Below the pieces are notes generated by a model. It made no database searches. It saw only the letters and a program-made list of their open reading frames with translations, and was not told the origin of the DNA. Of a stretch of DNA of 64,000 nt, positions 54,930-64,000 are shown one piece after another. A program made the translations under genes and the position numbers. The DNA lies in contig NC_085924.1 of the NCBI RefSeq assembly GCF_035222485.1, positions 1,674,001 through 1,738,000 on the forward strand, given 5' to 3'. Source of the stretch: Podospora pseudoanserina. Taxonomy: Eukaryota > Ascomycota > Sordariomycetes > Sordariales > Podosporaceae. The stretch's first letter is position 1. Each line of letters opens with the position of its first letter.

Positions 54930-56241
54930 TGTGGATGTTCTTGCACGTACTAAAGCCTACCTGTACCCGAATCTCGTTCATCCTCATAATGGGCTCGAAG
55001 CCTTGGTCAATGACCACATTGCCGTCTACTCCTCTTTGCCTCATTTGCTATCCATTGGCCCTCGAGTTGCAGAACCCCTTACTAATGTGCCAACGACGTC
55101 TGGGCGTTTGGTACACACCTAGCCACGTTTGTGACACTTGCTGGACCTCAAGACGGGGTACCATCAGCTGATTGTGGCTGGAACCAATCCTCACCAATGC
55201 AGGCTGGTGCGACTGCCAAGTCTGGCTCGTGGATGAAAATTTCGGACGTCCAGAAATACACAAGACTGTTCCCGCCGCTTGATCATACCTAACTGATAGA
55301 ACAATGGGGACCCCTTCCGCTGGCAACGCACCGAGACGGTCTCGATCTGCAGGGCTTATACCCTTCTTAGAAAGCCTGCTCGAGTCAGAAAAACGGAGCT
55401 CCTCAGCACCGAAGGGTAGGCCACGCAGCTAGCTATGGCATCTTTCGTAAAGGACATGCTCTGATTTGCCGCTATGTGCTCCAGAACGGAGTTGATCCCA
55501 ACGTCCGTGGGAAAATGGACGTAACGCCATTGCTTGATAGCCCGCATGGGGGGTCACCGTGACGCTGCTGAGGTCCTTTTGTCCTGCGGCGCGGATCCGG
55601 AACCTCGCAGTTTATTATACTCCACGCCTCTTACCCTGCTGATCTGGCAAAGAGGAAGGAAAGAGCGGGACGAGTCGATGGGCATCATCCAGCTACTGCT
55701 CGAAAAAGGGGCCGACCCGAATGGTGCTGATGACGATGGTGATATCTCACTGATTTCATGTTCTGTGTTCCAGCAGGTCGAGGTCACGCAGTTGCTCCTC
55801 AAACACGGTGCCCAAGTTGACGTAGCAAACAACGACGGAAAGAAGGCTATCCATGCGGCTGCCACGGAGTGCGATCCGAGAATGATACGACTCCTCCTGG
55901 AAGCCGGGGCGGACCCCAATATTACAACCAAACCCAAATTTTGGCCCCTACGGAGGGCCGTCCTAACTTCCAACATGGAACTTCTGAATCTTCTCCTCAG
56001 TCATGGCGCAGACGTCAATTTGTCGGATAGCAAGGGCAGAAACATCGTTCACTTCGCTTGCGCACAATCTGATGCCAACATCCTCAAGAGGGTCGTAGAG
56101 GCCAGTCCCGATGCTCTTCCGCAGCAGCGTGATGACAATGGAGGAACGCCCCTGCACGTCGCCGTGCAGAACGACAATGAAGAGATTACCCTAGCTCTGA
56201 TGGAACTTGGTGGTGCTAGTAAAAGGCAGCGGGCGGAGTAA
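54930..56241 (+). pseudogene. Ankyrin-repeat gene, decayed 5' part with preserved 3' repeats
   Basis: From about 55.45 kb to 56241 ankyrin repeats are clear: ICRYVLQNGVDPNVRGKMD, then GGHRDAAEVLLSCGADPEP, MGIIQLLLEKGADPNGADD, LLLKHGAQVDVANNDGKKA, RMIRLLLEAGADPN, LLNLLLSHGADVNLSDSKG and NGGTPLHVAVQND, ending KRQRAE. The last ~235 residues are one open frame (55534-56241, no ATG at its start). Upstream, 54930-55400 has only patches of protein-like sequence interrupted by stops. The gene is probably part of, or was once joined to, the HeLo-type gene just before it. Ankyrin arrays are common recognition modules of fungal NLR-like proteins. Confidence 0.55.
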
Positions 56242-56436
56242 GGTCATTACCTAGAAATCGAAATCCCCGTCAAGGATAAGACTTCAACTCAGGTAACTTG
56301 GGGATATCGAAGAAACGGCTCGTTCGAAGCCAGTCAACTTCTTCGTGTCTTTTCATAGTGTCTGCGCGTTCATTCGTTTATGTAGGTACTAGGGAGAGAC
56401 TTGAAGCAAGTTTTTTCCATACTTTTATGCCTTCTG

Positions 56437-56757
56437 TAACCTCGTCGGGGTGCACTTCTGTGAGTTCTGTGAATTTGCCGGTTTTTGATACCGGTAAATG
56501 CGGAAGGGAGGGTGGTATCGCCTCCAATTCTGTGGTTGCTCCCAGTTCATCTGGTCCCACCTTTTCTGTCAGGCCCACAGGTTGCTTGCTCTGGATTAGG
56601 GCTTTTGTTGACCAGTATATCCCACACACCTTTTGTAGCTTTTCTTTTCTCTGTCATATTTCACCATCATCACTTTTTTCTCACAGCTTTTTGCCTCGCT
56701 TTGCACACCAATAATCACTGCCACTGTCCCTCTCTTTCTGTGGTTAAAATGCCGGTA
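56437..56757 (+). pseudogene. RIP-like mutated duplicate of the 3' end of the gene at 49751
   Basis: The run GTGAGTTCTGTGAATTTGCCGG...GGTAAATGCGGAAGGGAGGG matches 50987-51040 (GTAAGTTCTGTCAACTCGCCGG...GGTGAATGCCGAAGGGAGGG), mostly with C-to-T and G-to-A changes. The match resumes at AAATGCCGG, is cut by the pogo element, and continues at 59441 with TACCGGTATTGGT against GTGCCGGTGTTGGT. This is a fragment of a duplicated gene, not a working copy. Confidence 0.7.
56538..56735. mobile_element. 198-bp insertion with 10-bp direct flanking repeat, type unknown
   Basis: Relative to 51045-51060, about 200 bp of pyrimidine-rich sequence interrupts the duplicate. It is flanked by TTCTGTGGTT on both sides (56528-56537 and 56736-56745), which looks like a target duplication. 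No terminal inverted repeats or coding capacity seen; a small non-autonomous insertion is the best guess. Confidence 0.4.
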
Positions 56758-56807
56758 ACGTATATTATAAGCGAGTCGTACATATAAGCGAGTCGTACAG
56801 TCTCCAC
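56758..56807 (+). repeat. Left TIR of pogo copy 2
   Basis: Inverted partner of 59391-59440; two direct copies of the GCGAGTCGTACA motif. Confidence 0.85.
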
Positions 56808-57477
56808 CACCCTACAACAGCTATTCTCAATTGCTAGACCACAACACTAGGAACCGACTATAATTACATCAGAAGCAGCTGAATCTGAGGCTTCTTCAGC
56901 GTTCTGGCAAGTGCGCGCATTATGGCCAGGCTTGCCGCATATACCACAGCACTGAGTCTTCCTACGAGACCCCCCTGTACCACCACCACTTTATTGATTT
57001 TCCTGGATTACCTGTTCGCCCACAGCCTTCTGATCTAGTAGATCCTGTGCCTCTTGTACGGTAAGTGACCCTCTAAGCCTCACACGTGTTTTTTTGGCTC
57101 TCCGTCTCTTACTAAGTGCCTTATTGGCCTTTCGCAGTGCCGAGAGCTTTATATGGAGAAGAGCCACCTCTTACATTATAGTTATCGTACTTTTAGCGAA
57201 TCGATCTATAGTAACTAATATAGATATTGGAGAGCTACCTTAGTAGTTTGATATCCGAGTTTTAATAAGCTTTAATTATAAAGTAGCTTCTCGAAGGTTA
57301 TATAGTGTTTGGAAGAGCTAAAGGAATGCCGTGCCTGGCTTTAAGGATAGGGGTATTAACGTATAAAGCTTTATATTTAGCTTAGAAAGTACCCTTTCTA
57401 AATCGTATAGTATAAGGCTAGTACCCGTAAAGTTATCCTATATATTTTTCTCTATTATAAAAGTAAAGAAGGCCTCG

Positions 57478-57925
57478 TGTGACGAACCCCTATCCAGAAC
57501 CTTTGAAAGGGATACTGGTTGAAGGCACTTCTGAACAATCCTGGTTCGGTACAGCTAAACAGTGTACGACAATGGCTTGTCTCAATGTAAACACTAGATA
57601 CCGTGAATATAACTTGAATTGCATACTGCGGAACTGTCTATCTACACCAGCCAGTTCCTCCGTATATATAGTCCTTGTGCCAAGCCGTGATCAGTCTTCT
57701 AAGGCCACTGATCCCCTCTGCCTAGTCTGCTCAGTGCCCTGATCACACTGATCACTCTGCTCAGTCTGCTTAGTGCCCTGATCACACTGATCACTCCGCT
57801 CAGTCTGCTCAGTGCCCTGATTACACTGATTACTCTTCCTTCACTGTGATTGGCTCCCCTATACGTTCTCCTGATTGGCCCCTATTCCCGTGGCCCCACA
57901 ACCGTCCTGCACCAGGGTTGTGACA
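57478..57925. mobile_element. Solo LTR, 448 bp
   Basis: Starts TGTGACGAAC, ends GTTGTGACA and is flanked by CCTCG on both sides (57473-57477, 57926-57930). It sits in the pogo copy where copy 1 reads uninterrupted GCCTCG-CAGAAGG. It has a TATATATAG box near 57664 and an internal tandem repeat. It is not A+T-shifted, so it arrived after its host element was mutated. No coding part; a fossil left by LTR-LTR recombination, superfamily not determinable. Confidence 0.85.
57715..57835 (+). repeat. Tandem repeat (~41-bp unit) inside the solo LTR
   Basis: About two and a half to three units of CTGATCACACTGATCACT followed by a CTCAGTCTGCT-type segment. Confidence 0.75.
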
Positions 57926-58135
57926 CCTCGCGGAAAGTATAGAGGAACTCGAGTTTACTTCCGTAATTAATATATATATATATATTAAATCCTCGATTTA
58001 GCGACCGTACGCCTATTTTAATAGTCTAAAGTAATCGATATTAAATAGTTAAAGATAGTATAAAGAATATAGAGGTATATAGAGTATAATAATATTATTT
58101 TATTAGTAATAACGCTTAAATTCGGTCAAATAATA

Positions 58136-58493
58136 AAATAGTGAGAAAACACACAAACTAACCACAATACCATAAATATACCCTCAACAGGGTATATAAA
58201 TAAACACACCTGCGTAACAGTGGCTCGCTCGCAAGCTGCACTCCACGTAGGACAAAGAAAAGACTTTATAAGCTCGCAGACCACATAATAAGCACCTGAT
58301 CGGCCTGACCAGAGGGCTAGAATTGCCTGCACGCGTGCAAGGCACAAAAATATAAAGAAATAAAAGTCGATGTCCTGTCTAAAATAGAATGCCCGAAGCA
58401 GACCGCTTATATATATAACCCCTGAACCCCCAAATCCTCCGAGAGCCCTACTTCCTTACTCAAACCCTTAGGCCTGTGGCCGCACCCCAAACT
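58136..58493. mobile_element. 358-bp insertion in pogo copy 2, family unknown
   Basis: Comparison with copy 1 shows an extra block between TTCGGTCAAATAATA and AATAGTAACTTTCG. A 7-bp AATA(A/G)TA flank on both sides is a possible target duplication. Base composition is near normal, unlike the A+T-rich host. No terminal inverted repeat or frame seen; it could be a SINE-like or MITE-like insertion. Confidence 0.55.
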
Positions 58494-59390
58494 AATAGTA
58501 ACTTTCGTAACCGTCGAGAATTAATAACCAATATTTATTTTTTATTCAGAGCGCCGGATAGTAATTAAAGTATTTAATTTATTTTAAGCTTATTAAATTA
58601 ATAGTTTAATTATTATCGGTAATTATAATATATTAAGTAAATAGTAAGTTATACTCGATATATTAATTAATAAAATAATATTATACGGTTAAAGTAATAA
58701 AAGGAAAAATAGTTTAACCGAAAGTATTAATTTTCTAGATTACTATTATTTATTTACAGTAATTAAACTAAATTAGTATCACTTTATTAAAGCCGTTTAA
58801 GGTTGTAATTATTATATTCGCGAAAATAATATTTATTATAAATCTAATTTCGTCGAAACTATAAATATTATTATTTATAATACTATATTTAGCCTTAATA
58901 TTTTTATATAAATATAAATTATTTAATAATAATTTTTAGATCCTTATATTTAGCCCTCTAATAGTCGTATTTATATATAAAATACGTACGGAACTATAAC
59001 TAGCGTTTAACGAAGTTATATACTTAAAGTTTATTAATAAAAAGTACGTTACGTATATATAATAATTAATTAACTATATTTTTTATATTACGTAATTTTA
59101 ATAGAAAAGCTTACGTATATAGCTTAATAATATATCGGATAATAGCTTCCTTTTTCGATTAAATTAGCTTTTTCGAATTAAGTATTATATTGCGTCGTAT
59201 AGGCCGGCCCGCGCGTTAGTTAGAGAGGGTTATAGCTAATACGTTATAAAGCTTAGCTGCAGCTCGGAGGCTTAATTTTTTATTAATTCGAAGAGCCTTA
59301 AGGGCTAAGAGTATCCTGGCTTCTTTTAAAGTAGGAGGCATATTGGGTTGTAGAAAAAATTGATGTTAGGTGTAAGGAAGACGCGTCGTA

Positions 59391-59440
59391 GTGGAGACTG
59401 TACGACTCGCTTATATATACGACTCGCTTATAATATACGT
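59391..59440 (-). repeat. Right TIR of pogo copy 2
   Basis: Inverted partner of 56758-56807, followed by TA. Confidence 0.85.
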
Positions 59441-59442
59441 TA

Positions 59443-60139
59443 CCGGTATTGGTCTATTTCTAATCGTAAAATAACATTGAGCGGGATAGTAAGGGGAAGA
59501 TTGGATCTGGGTGATAGCGGCAGGCCGGTTTCTTTTGATGATGAGTAGGTACCGAGGTAGTAGGAGTGAAATCTGTATGCAATTTCTGACCAAATAATTC
59601 TTCCTAACCGTACTTTAGTCAATGTTAACGACCTATGGCTAGGTACAGACGTAGGTCACAGGTGAAAGATTGAATTGCCGGATCAAGAAGAAAAAGAAAA
59701 GAAAGAGAAAATAGGTATACTCTCCACAGCGGCCTCTTATACCTCTTACATCCTCCGGACTTCCCCCTCAAAGCATACAAAATATCCACCAGAATTATCC
59801 GAACTTCCTCGTATCTCTTCCTCGTATCTCCTCTCACCTCCTGGCTCCCACATCAATTGCAAGCCTCCCACATCAATCGTCAAATAACCCTAACCCGGAC
59901 ATCATCCCATAATAGTCAAGACAGTCAACCGGTCTTCGCTCCAGTAGCCAGACCGCACTTCTCTTCTAATTTACCTTACCCCGCACTGAACCCCAGCTCG
60001 AGGCTGAACCGAATTTCTCCTGTGCTCTTCCCCTGAACCTTTCACCATCTCCCTCGACCCTCGACTCTCACAAACATCTCACAGAACAAAAACTCACCAT
60101 TTGCTTGCTTCTGAATTGCTCCCCATCAGTGACTTAACC
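59443..60139. other. Intergenic, promoter and leader of the HET-domain gene
   Basis: The first ~100 bp may continue the duplicated gene tail. The rest is C/T-rich promoter and leader sequence; no other gene seen. Confidence 0.5.
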
Positions 60140-62308
60140 ATGTCACACCCCCACAGCCGGCAGATATGCACCGACTGCACCGTAATCTTCCAAAAGGCAG
60201 GTTCTGTCTTGACATCGGGAATCATCGAAACAGTCTCGTCCCTGCCATTGGATCAGTCATACCGAGACCGAATAATCCGACACGTTCATCAAAACCAATG
60301 TGACATGTGCTCTCTCATCAGCAACACCATCCCGGCAATCAATGACCCCCTAGACTCCAAAAGAACAGCAGAGCTCAGGTTTACTCTGCTGCACAACCCG
60401 ACGAGTGTGAATCTCAGGCTTTGGGAGTTTTGTGCCGAGGACCAAAAGGCTAGATCTCATGCAGGGGGTTTGAGCATCCAAGATGGTGAGGAACGTGACA
60501 TCAGGTGTGGGTGGAGCTGTGGAGGCTGATACTTGTATGTGTTAGTTCGGAATGGAAGAAGTACCCGCATACTCAGTGCCCCTACTACATGGTCAGCTGA
60601 AACGCTGGGCCAGATCAAGGACTGGTTGGAAACATGCCTTTCATCGCATGCCCAGTGCGCAAACCGGTCCTCAGGCCGTCTCCCACGGCGTCTGATAGAC
60701 GTTTGGTCTACCACCGAGCCGCTGCCGAAACACTTTGATCAACTGAGTCTTGAAAACTCTCAGAACATCCGCGTAGTAGTGTCCGAATCTCTGCCCCAAG
60801 ACACAAAGTACCTCACCCTCAGCCACAGATGGGGCAATCCACCCAAGCTGCTCCTCACCACCCAGACTCAGTTCCTGCTAAAAGAAGACATAGTCCCCCA
60901 TCTTCTAGCGTGCGACGAAGCAGCGGTATTCCGCCATGCCATCCAAGTCACGCGTGGGCTTGGATTCCGATACATATGGATTGACGCTCTCTGCATCGAG
61001 CAAGACAACGGACCAGAGAAAGCAGTTGATATCATGCACATGGACGAGGTCTACACCAATTCATCTTTGAATCTCTCGGCTTCCGTAGCCAGTGTGCTTG
61101 ACGGGCTAGTCTTTGATCGAGACTTGTCGTCGATCAATCCTTGTCGGGCGACGGTCGTCGTCGAAGCTGGTCAAGAAAGCGTTGCCCTGCAGGCAACTCC
61201 CGAAGGGTTTCATTCCTTGCGGGCTGTTGGACCCCTTTACGAACGAGGCTGGGTGTATCAAGAGAGGTTGCTCGCACCGCGCATTGCACATTTCTTGTCG
61301 GACCAAGTGTACTGGGAGTGTCATGCTTTGGACGCATCTGAGGTTCTCCCCGAGGGATATCAAGATGGATTGGAGCGCCAGACACGGGGTATGGCGGCGA
61401 TTACGAAGGGGCTATCTGCTGACGAACTGGAACTGCGATGGTTCCGTCTTGTGGAAGACTACACTGCCACGGCTCTGACATATCCGGATGATCGCCTGCT
61501 AGCTGTGTCAGCTTTGGCTAAGCAGTTTTCTTCTGTTGCGAAACGGAACCCGAATGACTATCTGGCGGGGATGTGGAAGGACAGCCTACTGCCTTCGCTG
61601 GTGTGGTTGTTAGCTGAATACGAAGAAGGAAGCGAGCCACAACGGTCAAGTGATGCTCCGAGGGAAACAGAAGTGGCACCGTCCTGGTCCTGGGCGTCCA
61701 TCATGGATACAGTATCATGGCCTCAGAGCTCTGAATACACCCGGATAGTGCCTAGTGTCGAGTTGGTGGACGTCGAGGTTGACCGAACATCTCAAAATTT
61801 GTTTGACGGCACTAATCTATGTCGACTTCGTCTTCGCGGCCATATGCGTAAGATATACCGATACATCGAGAACGGACAGCCTTGGATTAGCATTTCAGGA
61901 ACAGTCCGGTTCCCGGAAGTATTGGAGATTAATGAGGAATTCTTTGACCACCCGTTGGCCTTGAGCTGGGACACGTGTCGAGAGTCGGTTGCGCTTGCAC
62001 TGAAAGACGACAGTGACTGGCTGCCTGGTCGGACATATTTTCTGCTTCACATAGGCGCGGAGCAGACGGCGTACTGTGGGGATTGGGAGCCCGCGGCAGA
62101 GGAGGGCATAATTCTTGAAAAGACTCCAGAGCATGGAACGTATAGGCGGGTAGGGCATTTTCTTGTGCCCTATCTGTCGATCCAGGATTATGAGAGCTTC
62201 GAGCTGGCGGGCGCGTTTCATCGAGGCTTTGAAGGACTGCTGGATGAGAATTCGGGTGATTATCACGAGCTAGACCCTGATGGGAGGTGTGTGATCGACA
62301 TTATCTAA
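60140..62308 (+). CDS. HET-domain protein (heterokaryon incompatibility type)
   Basis: Exons 60140-60485 and 60546-62308 encode 702 residues. The N-terminus has a Cys-containing segment (CTDCTVIFQKAG, CDMCSLISN). The HET domain begins near residue 200 with YLTLSHRWG and continues through RHAIQVTRGLGFRYIWIDALCIEQDN and YTNSSLNLSAS, its three conserved blocks; the GWVYQERLLAPR motif follows, then a long C-terminal region with APSWSWAS, usual in this family. HET proteins trigger cell death on non-self recognition, and the N-terminal HET block is the signalling part. The 60-nt intron (GTGAGG, branch GCTGAT, end GTTAG) is a multiple of three and contains a TGA, so intron retention would truncate the protein before the HET domain. 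The ATG at 60140 is the first in frame. Confidence 0.88.
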
Positions 62309-62520
62309 AGCTCTCATGGAGTAGGTGTTGTGTTACAAGAATCGAGGTTGCTTTCAAGTCCCCTTGAGAGGACCCTCATGTTGCGGGGGCGGAGCTCTCA
62401 ACGGGCACGAAGTGGGGCACCCTCCCTAGCGCCCGGTGAAGCTCCAGAAACCTGAATCCACCACCTACAGCACCTTCACATCATACATCTCAACGGGTAT
62501 TCCACCCCTCACCATATGAG

Positions 62521-64000
62521 ATGGCACGCCCTTCGTCAGACCGGCCTCCGTCTTGCTCAAGAAGCCGCTCGCCTTCCCTCGTCAAATCCTCTTCTCACCC
62601 CACTCCCCGCCGCGCAATCCGCCCGCTGCTTCTTCTGGTAGCCCTCATCAACCTCTCATGGTCGCTATACCAACTCCCCACCACCCGCGTGATTGAATCC
62701 CGGCTCTGTTTTGACTACTACTCCCTCAGTGATCCCTCAGCCGTTCCCCCGGACGGCACCATCCCAGAAGAGCTGTGCAAGCTCGATACCATCCAGCAGC
62801 GCTTGGGGAAGTTGCAAGGGGTGATGGAGACCATCTGGGTTGGGTGTGACTTTCTCGTGACGATTCCTTTGGTGACGCTGGCGGATCGATATGGGTACGG
62901 ATTCGTTTTGAGGCTGAACCTGGTCCCCCGCGCTTTTTTGCTGGGGTGGATGCTGTTTGTTGGGTACTTTAGGTGGCTGCCGGTGGAATGGGTTGTGCTT
63001 GCGCCAGCGGGGAGTTGGCTGGGAGGTGATTGCGTGTTGAACTCGGTGGTGTACTTTCTGGTGTCGGAGTTGACGGGGGATGTGGTTCTGCGGTGAGTTT
63101 TGAGTCGGAATAGTTATGAGAATGGTGACTGATAGAAGTGATAGGGCGACCTTCTTCGCCTACCTCAACGCTACGACTTCCATTTTCTCGAGTCAGCTTG
63201 GGCCTGCTCTGGCATCAATGACCATGTCATTCAGGCTGTGGCTACCCTTCGTACTAGGACTTGGTCTATTGTTGATATCGGCACCCCTGATCTCTTTGCT
63301 TCCCATAGCGCCTCCCCCGCACCCAGTTGAACCCCGAGAGACGCATGATGAAGAAAGGTCTTCTCTGCCGTCTCCTCAAGCACCACCCAAGTCTCTGCTC
63401 TCCCTCTTCAGCACACGCCTGTCCTCCATCCTCTCCCTTCTCACCGCCCCCACGCCCAACTTCGTCTTACTTCTCGTCGTTTTCTTCCTCGCCTCCCTCG
63501 CCTCCTCCGACACGAAGCTCCTCCCCCTCTACATCACCAACCGTTACCACCTCCTTCTCTCTTCCATCGGCTACCTCCTCTCCGTCAAAGCCGTCTTTAA
63601 TTTTTTTCTGTTAACCTACATCATCCCCGCCCTCCTTCGAAAACAGGCCGGGTTCATGTCTGCTCATGAGCCCGAAGCCGGTCCCACGAGGACAACGATT
63701 CACAACGCCAAAATCTGTTTACTTCTGTCGGCGTTCGGCGCATTGTGCGTCGCCCTCGCTCCTAGTATTGGCTGGCTCGTTTGTGCGTTGGGGGTGTATG
63801 CACTGGGAATAGCTCTGCCAATGTTCACTTTTGGGCTGCTAAAGAGTGAGCATGTGGTCAAGCAGGTGGACTCTGAGACAGGGGTGGTGTTTTCAGTCGT
63901 GATGCTCGTTCGGACGGTGGGAACGCTGATGGGGGCGATGGTGATGCCCCTGCTGTGGGTGGAAGCGTTGAAGACGGGAGATCCAGAGGATTTGGGGCTG
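62521..64000 (+). CDS. Major facilitator transporter (3' partial)
   Basis: Exon 1 is 62521-63092, a 52-nt intron follows (GTGAGT...GATAG), and exon 2 runs from 63145 off the right edge. A basic, Ser/Pro-rich N-terminus leads to a first membrane helix (LLLLVALINLSWSLYQLPTTR), then a Cys-containing loop (SRLCFDYY, EELCKLDTIQQRLGKLQG), then LADRYGYGFVLR as the MFS loop 2-3 motif. Further helices include WVVLAPAGSWLGGDCVLNSVV, LGPALASMTMSFRLWLPFVLG, FVLLLVVFFLASLASS and VFSVVMLVRTVGTLMGAMV. It resembles the fungal MFS group with a long first loop, often annotated as drug/metabolite exporters. Substrate unknown. It starts 212 bp after the HET gene on the same strand. Confidence 0.75.

Larger units (their letters stand above)
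56847..59341 (-). pseudogene. Fot1/pogo transposase remnant, copy 2
   Basis: Corresponds to 3429-5108 of copy 1; start equivalent at 59341. The zinc-knuckle end is still legible (CGICGKPG near 56.94 kb), while the helix-turn-helix and DDE regions are destroyed by A+T-directed mutation and two insertions. Confidence 0.75.
56758..59440 (-). mobile_element. Fot1/pogo-type DNA transposon, copy 2, heavily mutated and twice interrupted
   Basis: Terminal inverted repeats of about 50 bp (56758-56807 and 59391-59440, one mismatch) are flanked by TA. Orientation and layout match copy 1 at 3346-5208. Removing two inserts (57478-57930 including one target repeat, and 58136-58500 likewise) leaves about 1.87 kb, the same as copy 1. 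The body is far more A+T-rich than copy 1 with pervasive G-to-A and C-to-T differences, the expected RIP pattern. The TIR motif differs: GCGAGTCGTACA here versus GCGAGTGCACCA in copy 1. Confidence 0.9.

Noticed and set aside
60527-60529. HET gene called a pseudogene because of an in-frame TGA
   Set aside because: The TGA falls in a 60-nt intron with good donor, branch and acceptor, and splicing restores a 702-residue frame.

Overview
This window is nuclear DNA of a filamentous ascomycete, most likely a member of the Sordariales or a close relative. The evidence is short phase-consistent introns (47-82 nt) with GT...AG ends and CTRAY-like branch sites, a plant-biomass secretome (feruloyl esterase, AA9 LPMO, DUF1996 protein), HET/HeLo/ankyrin incompatibility-type genes, Fot1/pogo and Copia elements, and A+T-rich repeat copies that look mutated by RIP. 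The species cannot be named from the sequence alone.

Layout. 0-1.6 kb: C-terminal half of a probable Zn2Cys6 transcription factor that runs off the left edge. 2.2-7.8 kb: a small secreted acidic protein at 7.2 kb, a decayed relative at 2.2-2.8 kb, and between them a Fot1/pogo transposon nested inside a smaller inverted-repeat element. 9-13 kb: three secreted proteins (CE1 feruloyl esterase, DUF1996 protein, AA9 LPMO). 14-17 kb: two unrecognised genes and a tRNA-Ser(GCU). 17.5-21 kb: SPT5, the conserved housekeeping anchor of the window. 22-27 kb: a secreted M14 carboxypeptidase and a monocarboxylate-type MFS transporter. 28-30 kb: a tandem pair of cysteine-rich proteins, one clearly membrane-anchored. 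30.5-39.7 kb: an oxidative block with a multicopper oxidase and a GMC oxidoreductase transcribed divergently, then an amidohydrolase, plus a 74-residue spliced gene on the minus strand at 36.7-37.0 kb.

40-59.4 kb is a decaying, repeat-rich accessory region. A decayed coiled-coil gene is split by a 5.9-kb Copia element with near-identical LTRs. Next come an intact membrane glycoprotein gene, two head-to-head decayed genes with kinase, ankyrin and HeLo features, a RIP-like mutated duplicate of the glycoprotein gene's 3' end, and inside that duplicate a second, A+T-rich pogo copy. That pogo copy carries a solo LTR and another 358-bp insert. The right edge returns to intact genes: a HET-domain gene (its apparent in-frame stop lies in a 60-nt intron) and a partial MFS transporter.

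Gene models with introns were assembled by eye: exon phases were checked and total lengths are multiples of three. Functional names rest on motif recognition, not on a database search.
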